The notes: generated from the sequence alone by a model not told the origin. A DNA stretch of 64,000 bases from Nostoc sp. NMS8 (GCF_017115045.1 NZ_JABXKK010000093.1:62001-126000); one strand, 5' to 3'; positions 53,817-63,161 are shown, counted from the first letter of the stretch. Translations and numbers: made by a program.

Positions 53817-54134
53817 TTACTCAAATTCTTCACCTAGATAAGATTGGCGACTATTGCGAACATGAAGAATTGCTACAATATTTTCTTGAACAACAAACAA
53901 AACTCGATATTTTCTTTGTTTTCCAATCCAGAGTTGTCGAATTTCACGACCAATGACTGCTGCCTCTGGTGCTATGCTACAGCGATTAGGAAATTATTGA
54001 AGTGAAGCGATCGCGTCTTGAAGTTCGTAATACCAGTTGTTGGCTATTTCAGCACTCAGGTTGTCGCACATCCAACGATAGGATGTTTCTATTTCTTGAA
54101 AGGCAGTAGGTTGAATGAGAACCTGGTAACTGAT
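53817..54134 (-). pseudogene. RelE/ParE-type toxin, inactivated
   Basis: 105 codons with toxin features: SYQVLIQPTAFQEIETSYRW, NNWYYELQDAIASLQ, then a premature TAA (53994-53996, codon 47), continuing FPNRCSIAPEAAVIGREIRQLWIGKQRKYRVLFVV, ILHVRNSRQSYLG. The expected start ATGAGTTAC reads ATCAGTTAC. Both defects are needed to restore the gene, so the toxin is dead. The adjacent antitoxin frame remains open. Confidence 0.85.
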
Positions 54135-54397
54135 GGGCGAGGCGGAATGCCAAGTTGGTGTTGTAGGGTTGCCAAAGCTTGTTCAGCAGGAATCCCTTCA
54201 CCCCGAGCAAACTCATCTAGTCCTTTACGAATACCTACTATTGTTTCTAGGTAATCAATACGTTCTAAGAGTTCTTTGTATGTGGCTAGTGGCTGTTTTG
54301 GGGCTGTCTTAAGTGATTTCAAAAACCCAAGTAGATCCTCTAGCAGTTCGTTTGGAGTGTTGTCGATTTCTTGTAATAGTAATTCTTTGATCGTCAT
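54089..54397 (-). CDS. Antitoxin of the decayed RelE pair
   Basis: 102 residues. TIKELLLQEIDNTPNELLEDLLGFLKSLKTAP (helical, PHD-like or small antitoxin), then GIRKGLDEFARGEGIPAEQALATLQHQLGIP. The last 15 residues (SVTRFSFNLLPFKK) lie beyond the place where the usual stop would be: TGA in an ATGA overlap is now TCA. It therefore reads into the former toxin gene. Confidence 0.75.
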   Translation of the reverse strand: MTIKELLLQEIDNTPNELLEDLLGFLKSLKTAPKQPLATYKELLERIDYLETIVGIRKGLDEFARGEGIPAEQALATLQHQLGIPPRPSVTRFSFNLLPFKK

Positions 54398-54667
54398 TAC
54401 AGTTAATAGATAAGATTTATGTTTCTAGTATAGCGATGCCTGCGGCGGTAAACTATGAACACTCTAAATTTTTCCAGAGAGAAGAAATAGAATTTTATTG
54501 CCTGAGTGCTTTGCCGGATGCATTAGGGTTGCATTTGGCGCTAACAGTTAAGTTAAGCTGCTACTTTCTTAGAAACACAAATTATTGAGAACTGAACATT
54601 GACCCAAAAAATACAAATAGGGCGAAAAACATAATGTCAGCCCTACAAGCATAATTACAAACTACTA

Positions 54668-55849
54668 TCATTTATTTTCAACAACTTCCAGACCTGTCCT
54701 AGCTACTGATTTAATATCAACATTCTGATTGTTTAACAGCACTATTATGGTGGTATCTTGATTGGGTAAATATGCAAGCAATGTTACGAAGCCATAAGCT
54801 GTACCACTATGCCCAATTGCTTTTGCTAAAGGAGATGAAAACCTTTCGACACCTAACCCATAGCTATAGCCTTCGCCATTATCTTTAAATTTCAGCATTT
54901 CTTTCATCATCTTCGACGAAAGTAAGGTTTTTTTGACAAATAATGCTTTGGCGAATTTGGCTAAATCCTCTGCTGTTGAAACTAATCCCCCATCTCCTAA
55001 ACCATTGCCATCATTGACTTGGGCGTAGCTATCTAGCTTACCATCCTTATTGCGATCGCCATAACCTGTAGCGACTTCTCCAATTGCCGATTCGCGCAGT
55101 TCTGTGAAGGTATGTTTTAATCCCAGTGGTTTTAAAATCTGACTGCGGATTGCTTGGGCGAGAGTTCCTTTTGTGATATTTTCAACAATCAGTTCCAAAA
55201 GAATGTAGTTGCAATCAGTATAAATAAATTTTTCTCCAGGATTTGCCTGCGGTTCTTCCTGGTACATATACTGAATAGCTTCTCTGGCTGTCCAAGGCTG
55301 TGAGCGACTTCTTTTCGCAGTAGCTTGAATAAACTCTTTTGTTTCTAGGTATTCAGCAACACCACTAGTATGGTTAAGCAGTTGACGAACTGTAATTTTG
55401 TCGCTGTTGACAATATGAGGAGTGATGTCTGTTGGTAGGTAGGTTGCGATCGCTCGATCTAATTCTATCTTCCTTTGCTCCACTAACTTCAGCACAACCA
55501 CCGCCACAAAAGTTTTACTCATGCTGGCAATAGAAAAGCCATCTGTGGGTTTCATCCGAGTTTTACTTGACAAGTCATCCACACCAGATGCTCCTAGCCA
55601 AGAGCCTTTAGGTGTAATAATATACATTACTGCGCCAGGAATTCGCTGTTCTGCAACTATCTCATTTAAAAGTTTCTGTAGTCGAGAACTTTTTCCGGCG
55701 GTGGAGGTAGGCATAACTTGTTTAGCAAGAGATTTTCCAATTACTCTCTGACTAATGTTATCACCCACTAAATATCCTGTAAAACCGAGGGAAATTACAA
55801 AGACTATTGCAAATAAAATTTTGCTGAAAGCCAAAAATCTTAGGTTCAT
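54668..55849 (-). CDS. Serine hydrolase, beta-lactamase/DD-peptidase family
   Basis: 393 residues from ATG 55849. Signal anchor at 8-30 (FSKILFAIVFVISLGFTGYLV). Catalytic SxxK is S109-M-S-K112 (IASMSKTF); YTD replaces the usual Y-x-N in FIYTDCNYILLELI; HSGTAYG replaces KTG. Typical of class C-like serine hydrolases of the periplasm, including alkaline D-peptidases and esterases. Substrate unknown. Confidence 0.85.
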   Translation of the reverse strand: MNLRFLAFSKILFAIVFVISLGFTGYLVGDNISQRVIGKSLAKQVMPTSTAGKSSRLQKLLNEIVAEQRIPGAVMYIITPKGSWLGASGVDDLSSKTRMKPTDGFSIASMSKTFVAVVVLKLVEQRKIELDRAIATYLPTDITPHIVNSDKITVRQLLNHTSGVAEYLETKEFIQATAKRSRSQPWTAREAIQYMYQEEPQANPGEKFIYTDCNYILLELIVENITKGTLAQAIRSQILKPLGLKHTFTELRESAIGEVATGYGDRNKDGKLDSYAQVNDGNGLGDGGLVSTAEDLAKFAKALFVKKTLLSSKMMKEMLKFKDNGEGYSYGLGVERFSSPLAKAIGHSGTAYGFVTLLAYLPNQDTTIIVLLNNQNVDIKSVARTGLEVVENK

Positions 55850-55992
55850 TTTACTTCCTAAACAGCAATCTAGCCGATCTAACTCAACAGCACAAAGTAG
55901 TTGGTGAGCATAAAACTGACATCTGATATACAAATAGCATTACTCTGTTTCCAGAGTAGTATCAAAATTTAAATTCACCAACTCCCAAAAAT

Positions 55993-56832
55993 ATGACAAT
56001 GCCAACTAAAAGCAAAACCAAAACCACTGTTTGGGTAATGGAAAAAGGTCAAATACATCCTCGTTTAGATCATCTCACTACAGAGGAACCTTTAGAGATT
56101 CGTCTTGTTCCTTTCCAGAAGACGGTAGCTGTTACTATGCGGACACCAGGAGCAGATTTTGAACTAGCTGCTGGTTTCCTCTACAGTGAAGGAGTTGTTA
56201 GCCGCAGGGAAGATATTCGACGTATTAGCTACTGCGTAGATGAATCGGTAGATGGTGAGCAGCGCTATAATATCGTAAATGTAGAACTGCGGGATGGGTT
56301 AATTCCAGACTTACAGCCTTTGGAGCGTCATTTTTACACTAGTAGCGCCTGTGGGGTGTGTGGTAAAGCTAGCCTTGAGGCTTTGCGTATCCGGGGATGT
56401 CCAGTGATTCCTTCTGGCCCAACGGTAACACCTGAGATTATCTATAGCTTACCAGACAAGCTTCGGGCTGCTCAAAGTATCTTCACTGCTACAGGGGGTT
56501 TACACGCTGCGGCTCTCTTCGATGCTCAAGGACAACTGTTAAACCTGTGGGAGGATGTTGGGCGACACAATGCTTTAGATAAATTGATTGGTACAGCTTT
56601 GCTTAGTGACGAGTTGCCTTTAAATAATTGTATTGTCCTGGTTAGCGGACGCTCTAGTTTTGAAATTTTGCAAAAGTCTACAACTGCTGGAATTCCCATT
56701 GTCTGTTCTGTTTCCGCTCCTAGTAGTTTGGCGGTGTCTGTCGCTAAGGAATTCGGGATTACCTTAATTGGATTTCTGCGCGGAGAACGCTTCAATATTT
56801 ACACTGGTTTACAAAGAATAAACGCTACTTAA
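55993..56832 (+). CDS. fdhD: Formate dehydrogenase accessory sulfurtransferase
   Basis: 279 residues. The cysteine pair C120/C123 in SSACGVCGKAS transfers sulfur to molybdopterin, needed for active formate dehydrogenases. Other marks: EEPLEIRLV, RTPGADFELAAGFLYSEGV, TGGLHAAALFD, EDVGRHNALDKLIG and SGRSSFEILQK. It lies 4 kb from the YdeP-type oxidoreductase, its plausible client. Confidence 0.93.
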   Translation: MTMPTKSKTKTTVWVMEKGQIHPRLDHLTTEEPLEIRLVPFQKTVAVTMRTPGADFELAAGFLYSEGVVSRREDIRRISYCVDESVDGEQRYNIVNVELRDGLIPDLQPLERHFYTSSACGVCGKASLEALRIRGCPVIPSGPTVTPEIIYSLPDKLRAAQSIFTATGGLHAAALFDAQGQLLNLWEDVGRHNALDKLIGTALLSDELPLNNCIVLVSGRSSFEILQKSTTAGIPIVCSVSAPSSLAVSVAKEFGITLIGFLRGERFNIYTGLQRINAT

Positions 56833-57055
56833 GAACACGGTTTTTTAATGAAGAGTAACTTTTGTAGAGTGTGTTAAGCTCTTCCATATTTAAATTGCAT
56901 CAGATAGGCGCTCATGTTACCCACCCCACAAGAGTTATGTTTAATTCGATTATGCAAATTAGATATTTTTTAGCTTATCCTCGAGAGTACAACACCGCAT
57001 CGATGAAACAAAATTTTGTCTTTTATTTCATCTGAATTATTTTATACCCCGAATG

Positions 57056-57256
57056 CTATGGATCTTCAGGAAAAACCCATTTTGGCGGTTCCGTCATTTT
57101 TTTTCGCAGACGTTCTTGTGCCAACTCTAGCATTTTGTCTAAAGGAGTCTCTTCAATAAATTTTGTGGCTGCCTCTCTAAACTCGATATTGGGGCATTTA
57201 TCCCCTAAAACACATCCGTTAACACAGGCTTGGGCGCAGTTAATCTTTTGCTCCAT
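57056..57256 (-). CDS. Small cysteine-rich conserved protein
   Basis: 66 residues. The N-terminus has four cysteines: INCAQACVNGCVLGDKCPN (C7, C11, C15, C21), a spacing able to hold a metal or Fe-S centre. The rest is helical and charged (EFREAATKFIEETPLDKMLELAQERL), ending PPKWVFPEDP. GAGG eight bases before the ATG supports the start. A conserved cyanobacterial protein of unknown function. Confidence 0.8.
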   Translation of the reverse strand: MEQKINCAQACVNGCVLGDKCPNIEFREAATKFIEETPLDKMLELAQERLRKKMTEPPKWVFPEDP

Positions 57257-57442
57257 AGTAAATTCCTCTCTCTAAAAGTTATGAGTTATAATTTACGTCT
57301 CTAACTCTTCACTATCAGGTATAACCCTCCAGGTAAATTTTACCTTGTCAAGTTGCCATCTCATTAGTCTAAATACCTATCGTTCAGAAAGTTATGAGTT
57401 ATGAGTTATGATTTTTACTCCTAACTCTTATCAAGGGCGCTC

Positions 57443-58837
57443 ATGTCAGAACTCTTTGCTACAACTGGAACTATAGCCGCGATCGCTACTGCTGTTGTCC
57501 CCCAACAGGGTAGTGTTGGTATTGTGCGGGTGTCCGGTTCTCAAGCAATGGCTCTAGCCCAAAGTCTCTTTCATGCGCCAGGGCGACAAGTTTGGGAAAG
57601 TCACCGGATTCTCTACGGTTACATTCGCCATCCCCAGACGCAACAATTAGTGGATGAAGCCCTGTTGCTGATTATGAAAGCACCTCGTTCTTACACCCGT
57701 GAAGATGTCGTAGAATTCCATTGTCACGGGGGAATTATGGCAGTGCAGCAAGTATTACAACTGTGTTTGGAAAATGGGGCCAGACTAGCGCAGCCTGGAG
57801 AATTTACTCTCCGCGCCTTTTTGAATGGAAGATTGGATTTAACCCAAGCTGAAGGTATTGCTGATTTAGTGGGAGCTAAATCGCCCCAAGCTGCTCAAAG
57901 TGCCTTAGCTGGTTTACAAGGAAAATTAGCTCATCCGATTCGGCAGTTACGCGCTAACTGTTTGGATATTTTGGCAGAAATTGAAGCTCGGATTGACTTT
58001 GAGGAAGACTTACCTCCGTTGGATCATAAGTTTATCATATCAGAAATCGATAAAATTGCCGCAGAAATAACTAGATTATTGGAAACCAAAGACAAAGGTG
58101 AGTTGCTACGCACTGGTTTAAAAGTGGCAATTGTTGGGCGTCCGAATGTGGGTAAGTCGAGCTTATTGAACGCTTGGAGTCGTAGCGATCGTGCCATTGT
58201 GACTGATTTACCCGGTACAACCCGCGATGTAGTTGAATCTCAGCTAGTTGTCGGGGGAATTCCTGTACAAGTGCTAGATACTGCGGGGATTCGGGAAACA
58301 ACAGACCAAGTGGAAAAAATTGGCGTTGAGCGATCGCATCGTGCCGCCAATGCAGCTGATTTAGTCTTGCTAACCATCGATGCCTCCGCAGGTTGGACGG
58401 AAGGCGATCGAGAAATTTACGAAAAGGTGCAACACCGTCCGTTGATCGTAGTGATTAACAAAATCGATTTATTACAAGAAGAGGATAGAAAAAATATTCA
58501 ATCTAAAATTCAAGTTGCGAAATCCACAATTGTCACAGCCGCAGCCCAAAACCAAGGTATTGATGCTTTAGAAATAGCAATTTTAGAGATAGTTCAATCT
58601 GGAAAAGTACAAGCTGCTGATATGGATTTAGCCATTAACCAAAGGCAGGCAGCAGCTTTAACTCAAGCAAAAATTTCTTTGGAACAGGTACAAGCAACAA
58701 TTGCCCAGCAGTTCCCTCTTGACTTCTGGACAATTGATTTAAGAGGTGCAATTCAAGCTTTAGGAGAAATTACCGGAGAAGAAGTAACAGAATCAGTTTT
58801 AGAGAGAATTTTCAGTAAATTTTGTATTGGAAAGTAG
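57443..58837 (+). CDS. mnmE: tRNA modification GTPase MnmE
   Basis: 464 residues. With MnmG it installs 5-carboxymethylaminomethyl groups on wobble uridine. N-terminal TrmE domain (TIAAIATAVVPQQGSVGIVRVSG), folate-binding region, then the GTPase: G1 GRPNVGKSS, G2/G3 TDLPGTTRDV and LDTAGIRET, G4 VINKIDLL. Ends with the functionally essential CIGK. Full length; a single gene. Confidence 0.95.
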   Translation: MSELFATTGTIAAIATAVVPQQGSVGIVRVSGSQAMALAQSLFHAPGRQVWESHRILYGYIRHPQTQQLVDEALLLIMKAPRSYTREDVVEFHCHGGIMAVQQVLQLCLENGARLAQPGEFTLRAFLNGRLDLTQAEGIADLVGAKSPQAAQSALAGLQGKLAHPIRQLRANCLDILAEIEARIDFEEDLPPLDHKFIISEIDKIAAEITRLLETKDKGELLRTGLKVAIVGRPNVGKSSLLNAWSRSDRAIVTDLPGTTRDVVESQLVVGGIPVQVLDTAGIRETTDQVEKIGVERSHRAANAADLVLLTIDASAGWTEGDREIYEKVQHRPLIVVINKIDLLQEEDRKNIQSKIQVAKSTIVTAAAQNQGIDALEIAILEIVQSGKVQAADMDLAINQRQAAALTQAKISLEQVQATIAQQFPLDFWTIDLRGAIQALGEITGEEVTESVLERIFSKFCIGK

Positions 58838-59317
58838 TTTAGTTATAAGATATTTTCACAGCCAGGGTTTGAAGGATTTATAAGCAAAATTTGAGCAATA
58901 CGGTTCGGTTAAGATCCCCCCGCCTACGGCGACCCCCTTAAAAAAGGGGTAAAAGAGCCTTGAAAGCCCCCTTTAGCGCAGCCCACAAGCACTGATGCAT
59001 TAGTTTCAATCCCTAATAGGGATTTTGTTGAATTGCAATAGCGGCAGCCTGGAAGCCAAGCTATATTTAGTTTTCAAGGTGCGGTTGCGCGAATTTAGGG
59101 TAATCATAGCATTAGAAAATTCCTTTGGGAAGAGTTCGGAAAAGATTGAAGACTGAAACCCACTTTTTGTAAGCGTTTCAGACGTTGCGCGGATGATGTT
59201 TGGGCAATTAATGAGGTGAAATGCTTGCTGGAGTTGGGATAGAAGCACTTTTTTAGGGCTGTGGAATTTGTACACCTACCCTTCCGCGCATTGGACGTAC
59301 AGAAATGGCTTCAAACC
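58838..59317. other. Intergenic region with repeats and an orphan CRISPR-like repeat
   Basis: No credible gene. Contains AAGATCCCC...CCCTTAAAAAAGGGG repeats (58911-58990) and a 37-base CRISPR-repeat-like element at 59003-59039. The minus frame 59006-59275 has protein-like composition but begins with no family match and ends inside the repeat. Confidence 0.55.
59003..59039 (+). repeat. Solitary CRISPR-repeat-like sequence
   Basis: GTTTCAATCCCTAATAGGGA followed by TTTTGTTGAATTGCAAT, 37 bases, with the CCCTAATAGGG stem and GTTTCAATCCC start typical of Nostocales CRISPR repeats. No second copy lies within a spacer length in either direction, so this is an orphan repeat, not an array. Confidence 0.6.
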
Positions 59318-60337
59318 CTATAATAGCGATCGCTGCAATTCTGGAAAAACTTTAGACACCTTACTCAAAACGTAATCACCATAGGTTCCGCGAAAATCAT
59401 GAATGTTAGCTTGATCCCAGCGATCGCTATGATCATTTGCCACGATATGATCTAATTCAATCGGCTTCACTTCGACATCAAAATTGGGATCGAAAAAGAA
59501 CGGGAACGAAAGGCGATGATTTCCCGATTGGTTTTGTACGCGATGAGGCGTAGAACGATACAAACCTGCTGTCATTTTCTCTAGCATATCGCCGATGTTG
59601 CACACAAAGGAACCGGGAACGGGAGGCGCAGCAACCCAATGTGACTTGGATTTAACTTGTAATCCGCCTGAGTTATTTTGCTTGAGAATGGTCAGAACGC
59701 CATAATCAGTATGTTCGCCAACGCCCCATATTGGCTCACCATCTGACGGTGACAAGTTTGGAGGATAATTGAAGATGCGAAACAACACTAAGGGATCTGA
59801 GGTGTAACGGTCAGCAAAGTAGGATGCTTCCAATCCCAAACTTAGGGCAATACCAGTCATTAGAGTGTGTCCCAAGTTTGTCATTGCTTCCATATATTCA
59901 AGCACTGTTTCGCCAAATTGGGGGATGTTGGCGGGGAAGAGATTGGAACCATACATCTGAGTACCAGCTTGCACTAGTGGGTGTTCTTTTCCCTGTTCTG
60001 CACCAAAGTAAATACCTTCCTTCAAGTCGGGTTTACCAGATGTCAGTTCGCCACCAACGGGGAAATAACCTCGCCATGCAATACCTGCTAAAGCCATACG
60101 GATTTTCAGTTTAGTTTCTAAATCCTGGGCGAAAAACTGGTGGCTGATTTCTTCGAGTCTCTGCTGCAAGTTTTCATCCACGCCATGCCCGATAATATAG
60201 AAAAACCCTGATTCTTGACACGCTTGGTTGATTTGTGATGCTACGGAATAGTAATCGCCTTTTCCAGAAACTAAGGCGTTAATATCAATAATCGGGAGGT
60301 GTAAAAACTCTTTATCAGCAACTTGTAAATTAGTCAT
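59318..60337 (-). CDS. 2OG-Fe(II) oxygenase (isopenicillin N synthase family)
   Basis: 339 residues. Fe(II) ligands H209 and D211 (GEHTDYGVLTIL), H265 (STPHRVQN), and R275-x-S277 (RLS) for 2-oxoglutarate. N-terminal DIOX_N part FLHLPIIDINALV, ACQESGFFYIIGHGVD. Length is typical. Substrate unknown; a different branch from the 41.3-kb oxygenase. It lies seven bases after the Omp85-protein gene, same strand, possibly co-transcribed. Confidence 0.88.
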   Translation of the reverse strand: MTNLQVADKEFLHLPIIDINALVSGKGDYYSVASQINQACQESGFFYIIGHGVDENLQQRLEEISHQFFAQDLETKLKIRMALAGIAWRGYFPVGGELTSGKPDLKEGIYFGAEQGKEHPLVQAGTQMYGSNLFPANIPQFGETVLEYMEAMTNLGHTLMTGIALSLGLEASYFADRYTSDPLVLFRIFNYPPNLSPSDGEPIWGVGEHTDYGVLTILKQNNSGGLQVKSKSHWVAAPPVPGSFVCNIGDMLEKMTAGLYRSTPHRVQNQSGNHRLSFPFFFDPNFDVEVKPIELDHIVANDHSDRWDQANIHDFRGTYGDYVLSKVSKVFPELQRSLL

Positions 60338-60344
60338 ATTACTA

Positions 60345-61838
60345 TTAAAACCGCTGACCTGTGGTAACTTCCAATCTAACTTCTCCTTGGTCGCTAATTC
60401 CTAAGTCGCCTCGAATCAACCCAAAGGATGAATTAACTCGCAATCCTAAGCCGTAACCAAAGCCACTTCCAGGTTTGTTTCGCAGTACTCCTGGTTCGCC
60501 TAGTACGCTGTCGCTAGATCCGAAATCGGAAGCGAAGTCAGTAAACAGAACTCCTCCGATTGACTGAAAGATTGGGAAACGATATTCCACCGAAGCTAAA
60601 CCATAACTCCGACCACTGGCGACTTTTCCATAACCGTAACCCCTGACAGAATCTAGTCCACCAATATTAAAAGCATCAGCTGGTGGAAAGTCTCCGATAA
60701 TCGTACCAATTTGGAAATTAATCGCTAACATTTCGGGATTGTCGGTTGGTTTGCCGTTACCAATCCAACTAACTGGGAAATACTGAATATAATCTCCCTT
60801 GAGGCGATTACTGGAAATATTGCCCAGTCCAATGGGAATCGCTTGTTCTGTGCTGAGGGTGAGGATTGAGCCTTGAGTCGGATTGTTTCGACGATCGCGT
60901 TGATCTCTGGATACAGCAAATGATACGGTAAATAAGTCATCAATACCAGTACCGCTCACAGATAAAGGACTCCCTAATCTATCAATCTGTGCAACGTTAT
61001 ATTCGCGATCGCGTAGGCTAATCCTCGTATAATTAAGACTTATAGCTGTATCCCACTCATCAAAAGACTTTAAAACTCCTACAGAACCGCCAAACCTTCC
61101 CTCGCGCACTCTGTCCCCGTTAGACAATCTGATATCTTCGTTGAAGGTTCCCGATATATTACGACTACGAAAACCTCTGATGGTGTAGCCTAAGCGGTTT
61201 GGTTCTTCAGGACGATAACGACTAGTGAATTGACCATGAAATTGGACATCTTTACCGCTGATTTGCAAGGTTGTATCTAATTTATCGTTAATACCACTGA
61301 TATTTGCATCTCTATAACCTACTTGACCGTATAGACCGACATCATCGTTATTACCGCCTCCGAAAATTAGAGCAGGGAATTCACGCTCTTTGATTTCATA
61401 GATGAGATTAACGCTTGTGGTGTCTTCTTGTCGATAAACATTGACTTCATTAAATGACTCTAATCTTCTCAACCGTTGCAAGTCTGCTTTTAGTAAATCT
61501 TCACGGAATACCTGACCAGGTTTGAGTTTCAGCAGACCAATGATAAAATCTTTTTGAGTACGTCCTTTAATCGGCTGACCTTTGTCATCGAGTAACTGAT
61601 CTTTGTTATTTACAAAACGAATCTGAATATCTTTGACAATTCTCTGAGAAAACTCCACAGACTGAGTATCTACTGGAGTTGAACTGATATAATCACCAGA
61701 TTTTGCATATCCTCCCTCTATCTGTAAAGTAGGTTCTACGCCATCCTCAGTAGAAAATTGCGAGTTTGCAATGGCTTCGAGATTTTGCCCACCTACTAAC
61801 ATTACTGCGATCGCAACTACAGTTATTTGAATACGCAT
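60345..61838 (-). CDS. Omp85/BamA-family outer membrane protein
   Basis: 497 residues. A signal-peptide-like N-terminus, then a POTRA-like domain (RIVKDIQIRFVNNKDQL...GQVFREDLLKADLQRLRRLESFNEVNVYR) and a C-terminal beta barrel with the lid-loop motif LDSVRGYGYG and a final FxxF-like end (VTTGQRF). With one POTRA it is shorter than BamA, closer to TamA/Toc75-like proteins. Likely inserts or exports proteins in the outer membrane; or it could be a two-partner-secretion porin. Confidence 0.85.
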   Translation of the reverse strand: MRIQITVVAIAVMLVGGQNLEAIANSQFSTEDGVEPTLQIEGGYAKSGDYISSTPVDTQSVEFSQRIVKDIQIRFVNNKDQLLDDKGQPIKGRTQKDFIIGLLKLKPGQVFREDLLKADLQRLRRLESFNEVNVYRQEDTTSVNLIYEIKEREFPALIFGGGNNDDVGLYGQVGYRDANISGINDKLDTTLQISGKDVQFHGQFTSRYRPEEPNRLGYTIRGFRSRNISGTFNEDIRLSNGDRVREGRFGGSVGVLKSFDEWDTAISLNYTRISLRDREYNVAQIDRLGSPLSVSGTGIDDLFTVSFAVSRDQRDRRNNPTQGSILTLSTEQAIPIGLGNISSNRLKGDYIQYFPVSWIGNGKPTDNPEMLAINFQIGTIIGDFPPADAFNIGGLDSVRGYGYGKVASGRSYGLASVEYRFPIFQSIGGVLFTDFASDFGSSDSVLGEPGVLRNKPGSGFGYGLGLRVNSSFGLIRGDLGISDQGEVRLEVTTGQRF

Positions 61839-61940
61839 AAATAAAGTTTTATCATTACCCGCATTTTGGGAACAGTTAAATTGCTAATGACTAATGACTA
61901 ACGACTTCGACTTCCCCCCGACTTGAAGCCGGGGGATGAG

Positions 61941-62753
61941 TTAAAGCTTTCTTTGTTCAGTAACTAACGTTAGACTAACCCATTCGCCTTTATCGTTGTA
62001 GCTGCGAATCATTCGCTGGCGCAGATTTGGCTGGATTAACCAACCCACTTCCAGAAAAAATGGTTGGCGTAACTGCACCTTGAGAGGAGAAGTTGCAGAA
62101 GCGCCATCTGGTAAAAATAATACTTGTACCTGCTTTTGGGGGTCTTGGTCAAAGAGAACAATGGGGCCTTTGATGCTACCAGTTGAGGTAATTGTGCGTT
62201 CTGCAAACGAGGTATTTTGAATTAATCGCCCAGTATCATCAAGTTGTAATTTGAAGGTTGTAGAGTAAGTATCAGACGAACGCCAATCTGGATATATTGT
62301 AATTGCTTCGCCCTGCCATTCTCCCAACAAATCATTTATCTGCAAGGGTGGACGTTCTGCTGCTGGCGTTCTGGCGAGATGTTCTCGAATTAAGATGAGT
62401 TCTTTTAGCTGACCGATATTATCAAAGAGTTGCACCAGACGCAAGCGGCGATTTTCATGAACAAAGGCGAGTTCTCCACCAAATTCGGAAAATGGCCCTA
62501 GCTGAATTAAACCTTCAGAAAATGAACCATTTTCAAAAAACAGCAGACCCCCTCCCACAGAACTAAAATCTCTAATTACATCTTGTCCCGAACGACTCAG
62601 AGTCAGACGCACTTTCTGGCTATTATTCAAATGTTCTAGGGAAAGACAACTAGGAGTATCGTTCAAAAGTATTCCTTGGGGAGAAAAATTGGTAAATGAA
62701 CCTTCCCAAACACCGAGATTCTGCAAAAAACATTCCCATTGTGATTTTGTCAT
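61941..62753 (-). CDS. DUF3598 protein
   Basis: 270 residues. Starts TKSQWECFLQNLGVWEGSFTNFSPQG, a calycin-like pattern where W and G bound a lipocalin-type barrel; second half has LLGEWQGEAITIYPDW, a repeat of the same feature. Matches the cyanobacterial DUF3598 family, distantly like phycobiliprotein lyases (CpcS-type fold). Ligand unknown. Confidence 0.8.
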   Translation of the reverse strand: MTKSQWECFLQNLGVWEGSFTNFSPQGILLNDTPSCLSLEHLNNSQKVRLTLSRSGQDVIRDFSSVGGGLLFFENGSFSEGLIQLGPFSEFGGELAFVHENRRLRLVQLFDNIGQLKELILIREHLARTPAAERPPLQINDLLGEWQGEAITIYPDWRSSDTYSTTFKLQLDDTGRLIQNTSFAERTITSTGSIKGPIVLFDQDPQKQVQVLFLPDGASATSPLKVQLRQPFFLEVGWLIQPNLRQRMIRSYNDKGEWVSLTLVTEQRKL

Positions 62754-62804
62754 TAGTCATTAGTCCTTCGTCATTTGTCCTTTGTCATTTATCACTTATA
62801 CTGA

Positions 62805-62870
62805 GCGTACCCCTGCGGGGAAGCAAGCTACGCGTAGCGTCTCGTTGGCGCAGCCTCTCGTAGAGAAGTA
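62805..62870. repeat. Dispersed palindromic repeat
   Basis: CCCCTGCGGGG, CTACGCGTAG and a GTCTCG...CTCTCGTAGAG stem in a row. This GCAAGCTACGCGTAGCGTCTC type unit recurs in Nostoc intergenic DNA. Confidence 0.75.
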
Positions 62871-62981
62871 TTTGTGCATTGGTCATTTGTCATTTATTAG
62901 CCTTGATAAGTTGATATGTAGGTTTAATTTCATATTCGTTCAAGCAAAACTTCAGTTATTCTTTTAAAATTTTTAAAATTT

Positions 62982-63161
62982 CGAGTTCAGAAGTCGAAGT
63001 TCCGAGTTTAGAAGTCGGAGTTCCGAGTTTAGAAGTCGGAGTTCCGAGTTTAGAAGTCGGAGTTCTGAGTTCAGAGGTCGAAGTTCCGAGTTCAGAGGTC
63101 GAAGTTCCGAGTTCAGAGGTCAAAGTTCTGAGTTCAGAGGTCAAAGTTCCGAGTTCAAAGG
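62982..63161. repeat. Tandem 21-bp repeat, eight units plus a partial one
   Basis: Eight full copies of a unit such as CGAGTTTAGAAGTCGGAGTT plus C, with substitution variants (CAGAGGTCGAAG, CAGAGGTCAAAG), and a partial ninth. The unit length equals that of the array at 33778 but the sequence differs. On the minus strand it reads heptapeptides of LGTSTSE type. Confidence 0.95.

Noticed and set aside
59006..59275. 89-codon minus frame
   Set aside because: Its end lies inside the CRISPR-like repeat and I see no family match or ribosome site. It may be a decayed gene.
59003..59317. CRISPR array
   Set aside because: Only one repeat-like unit; no second unit at spacer distance.
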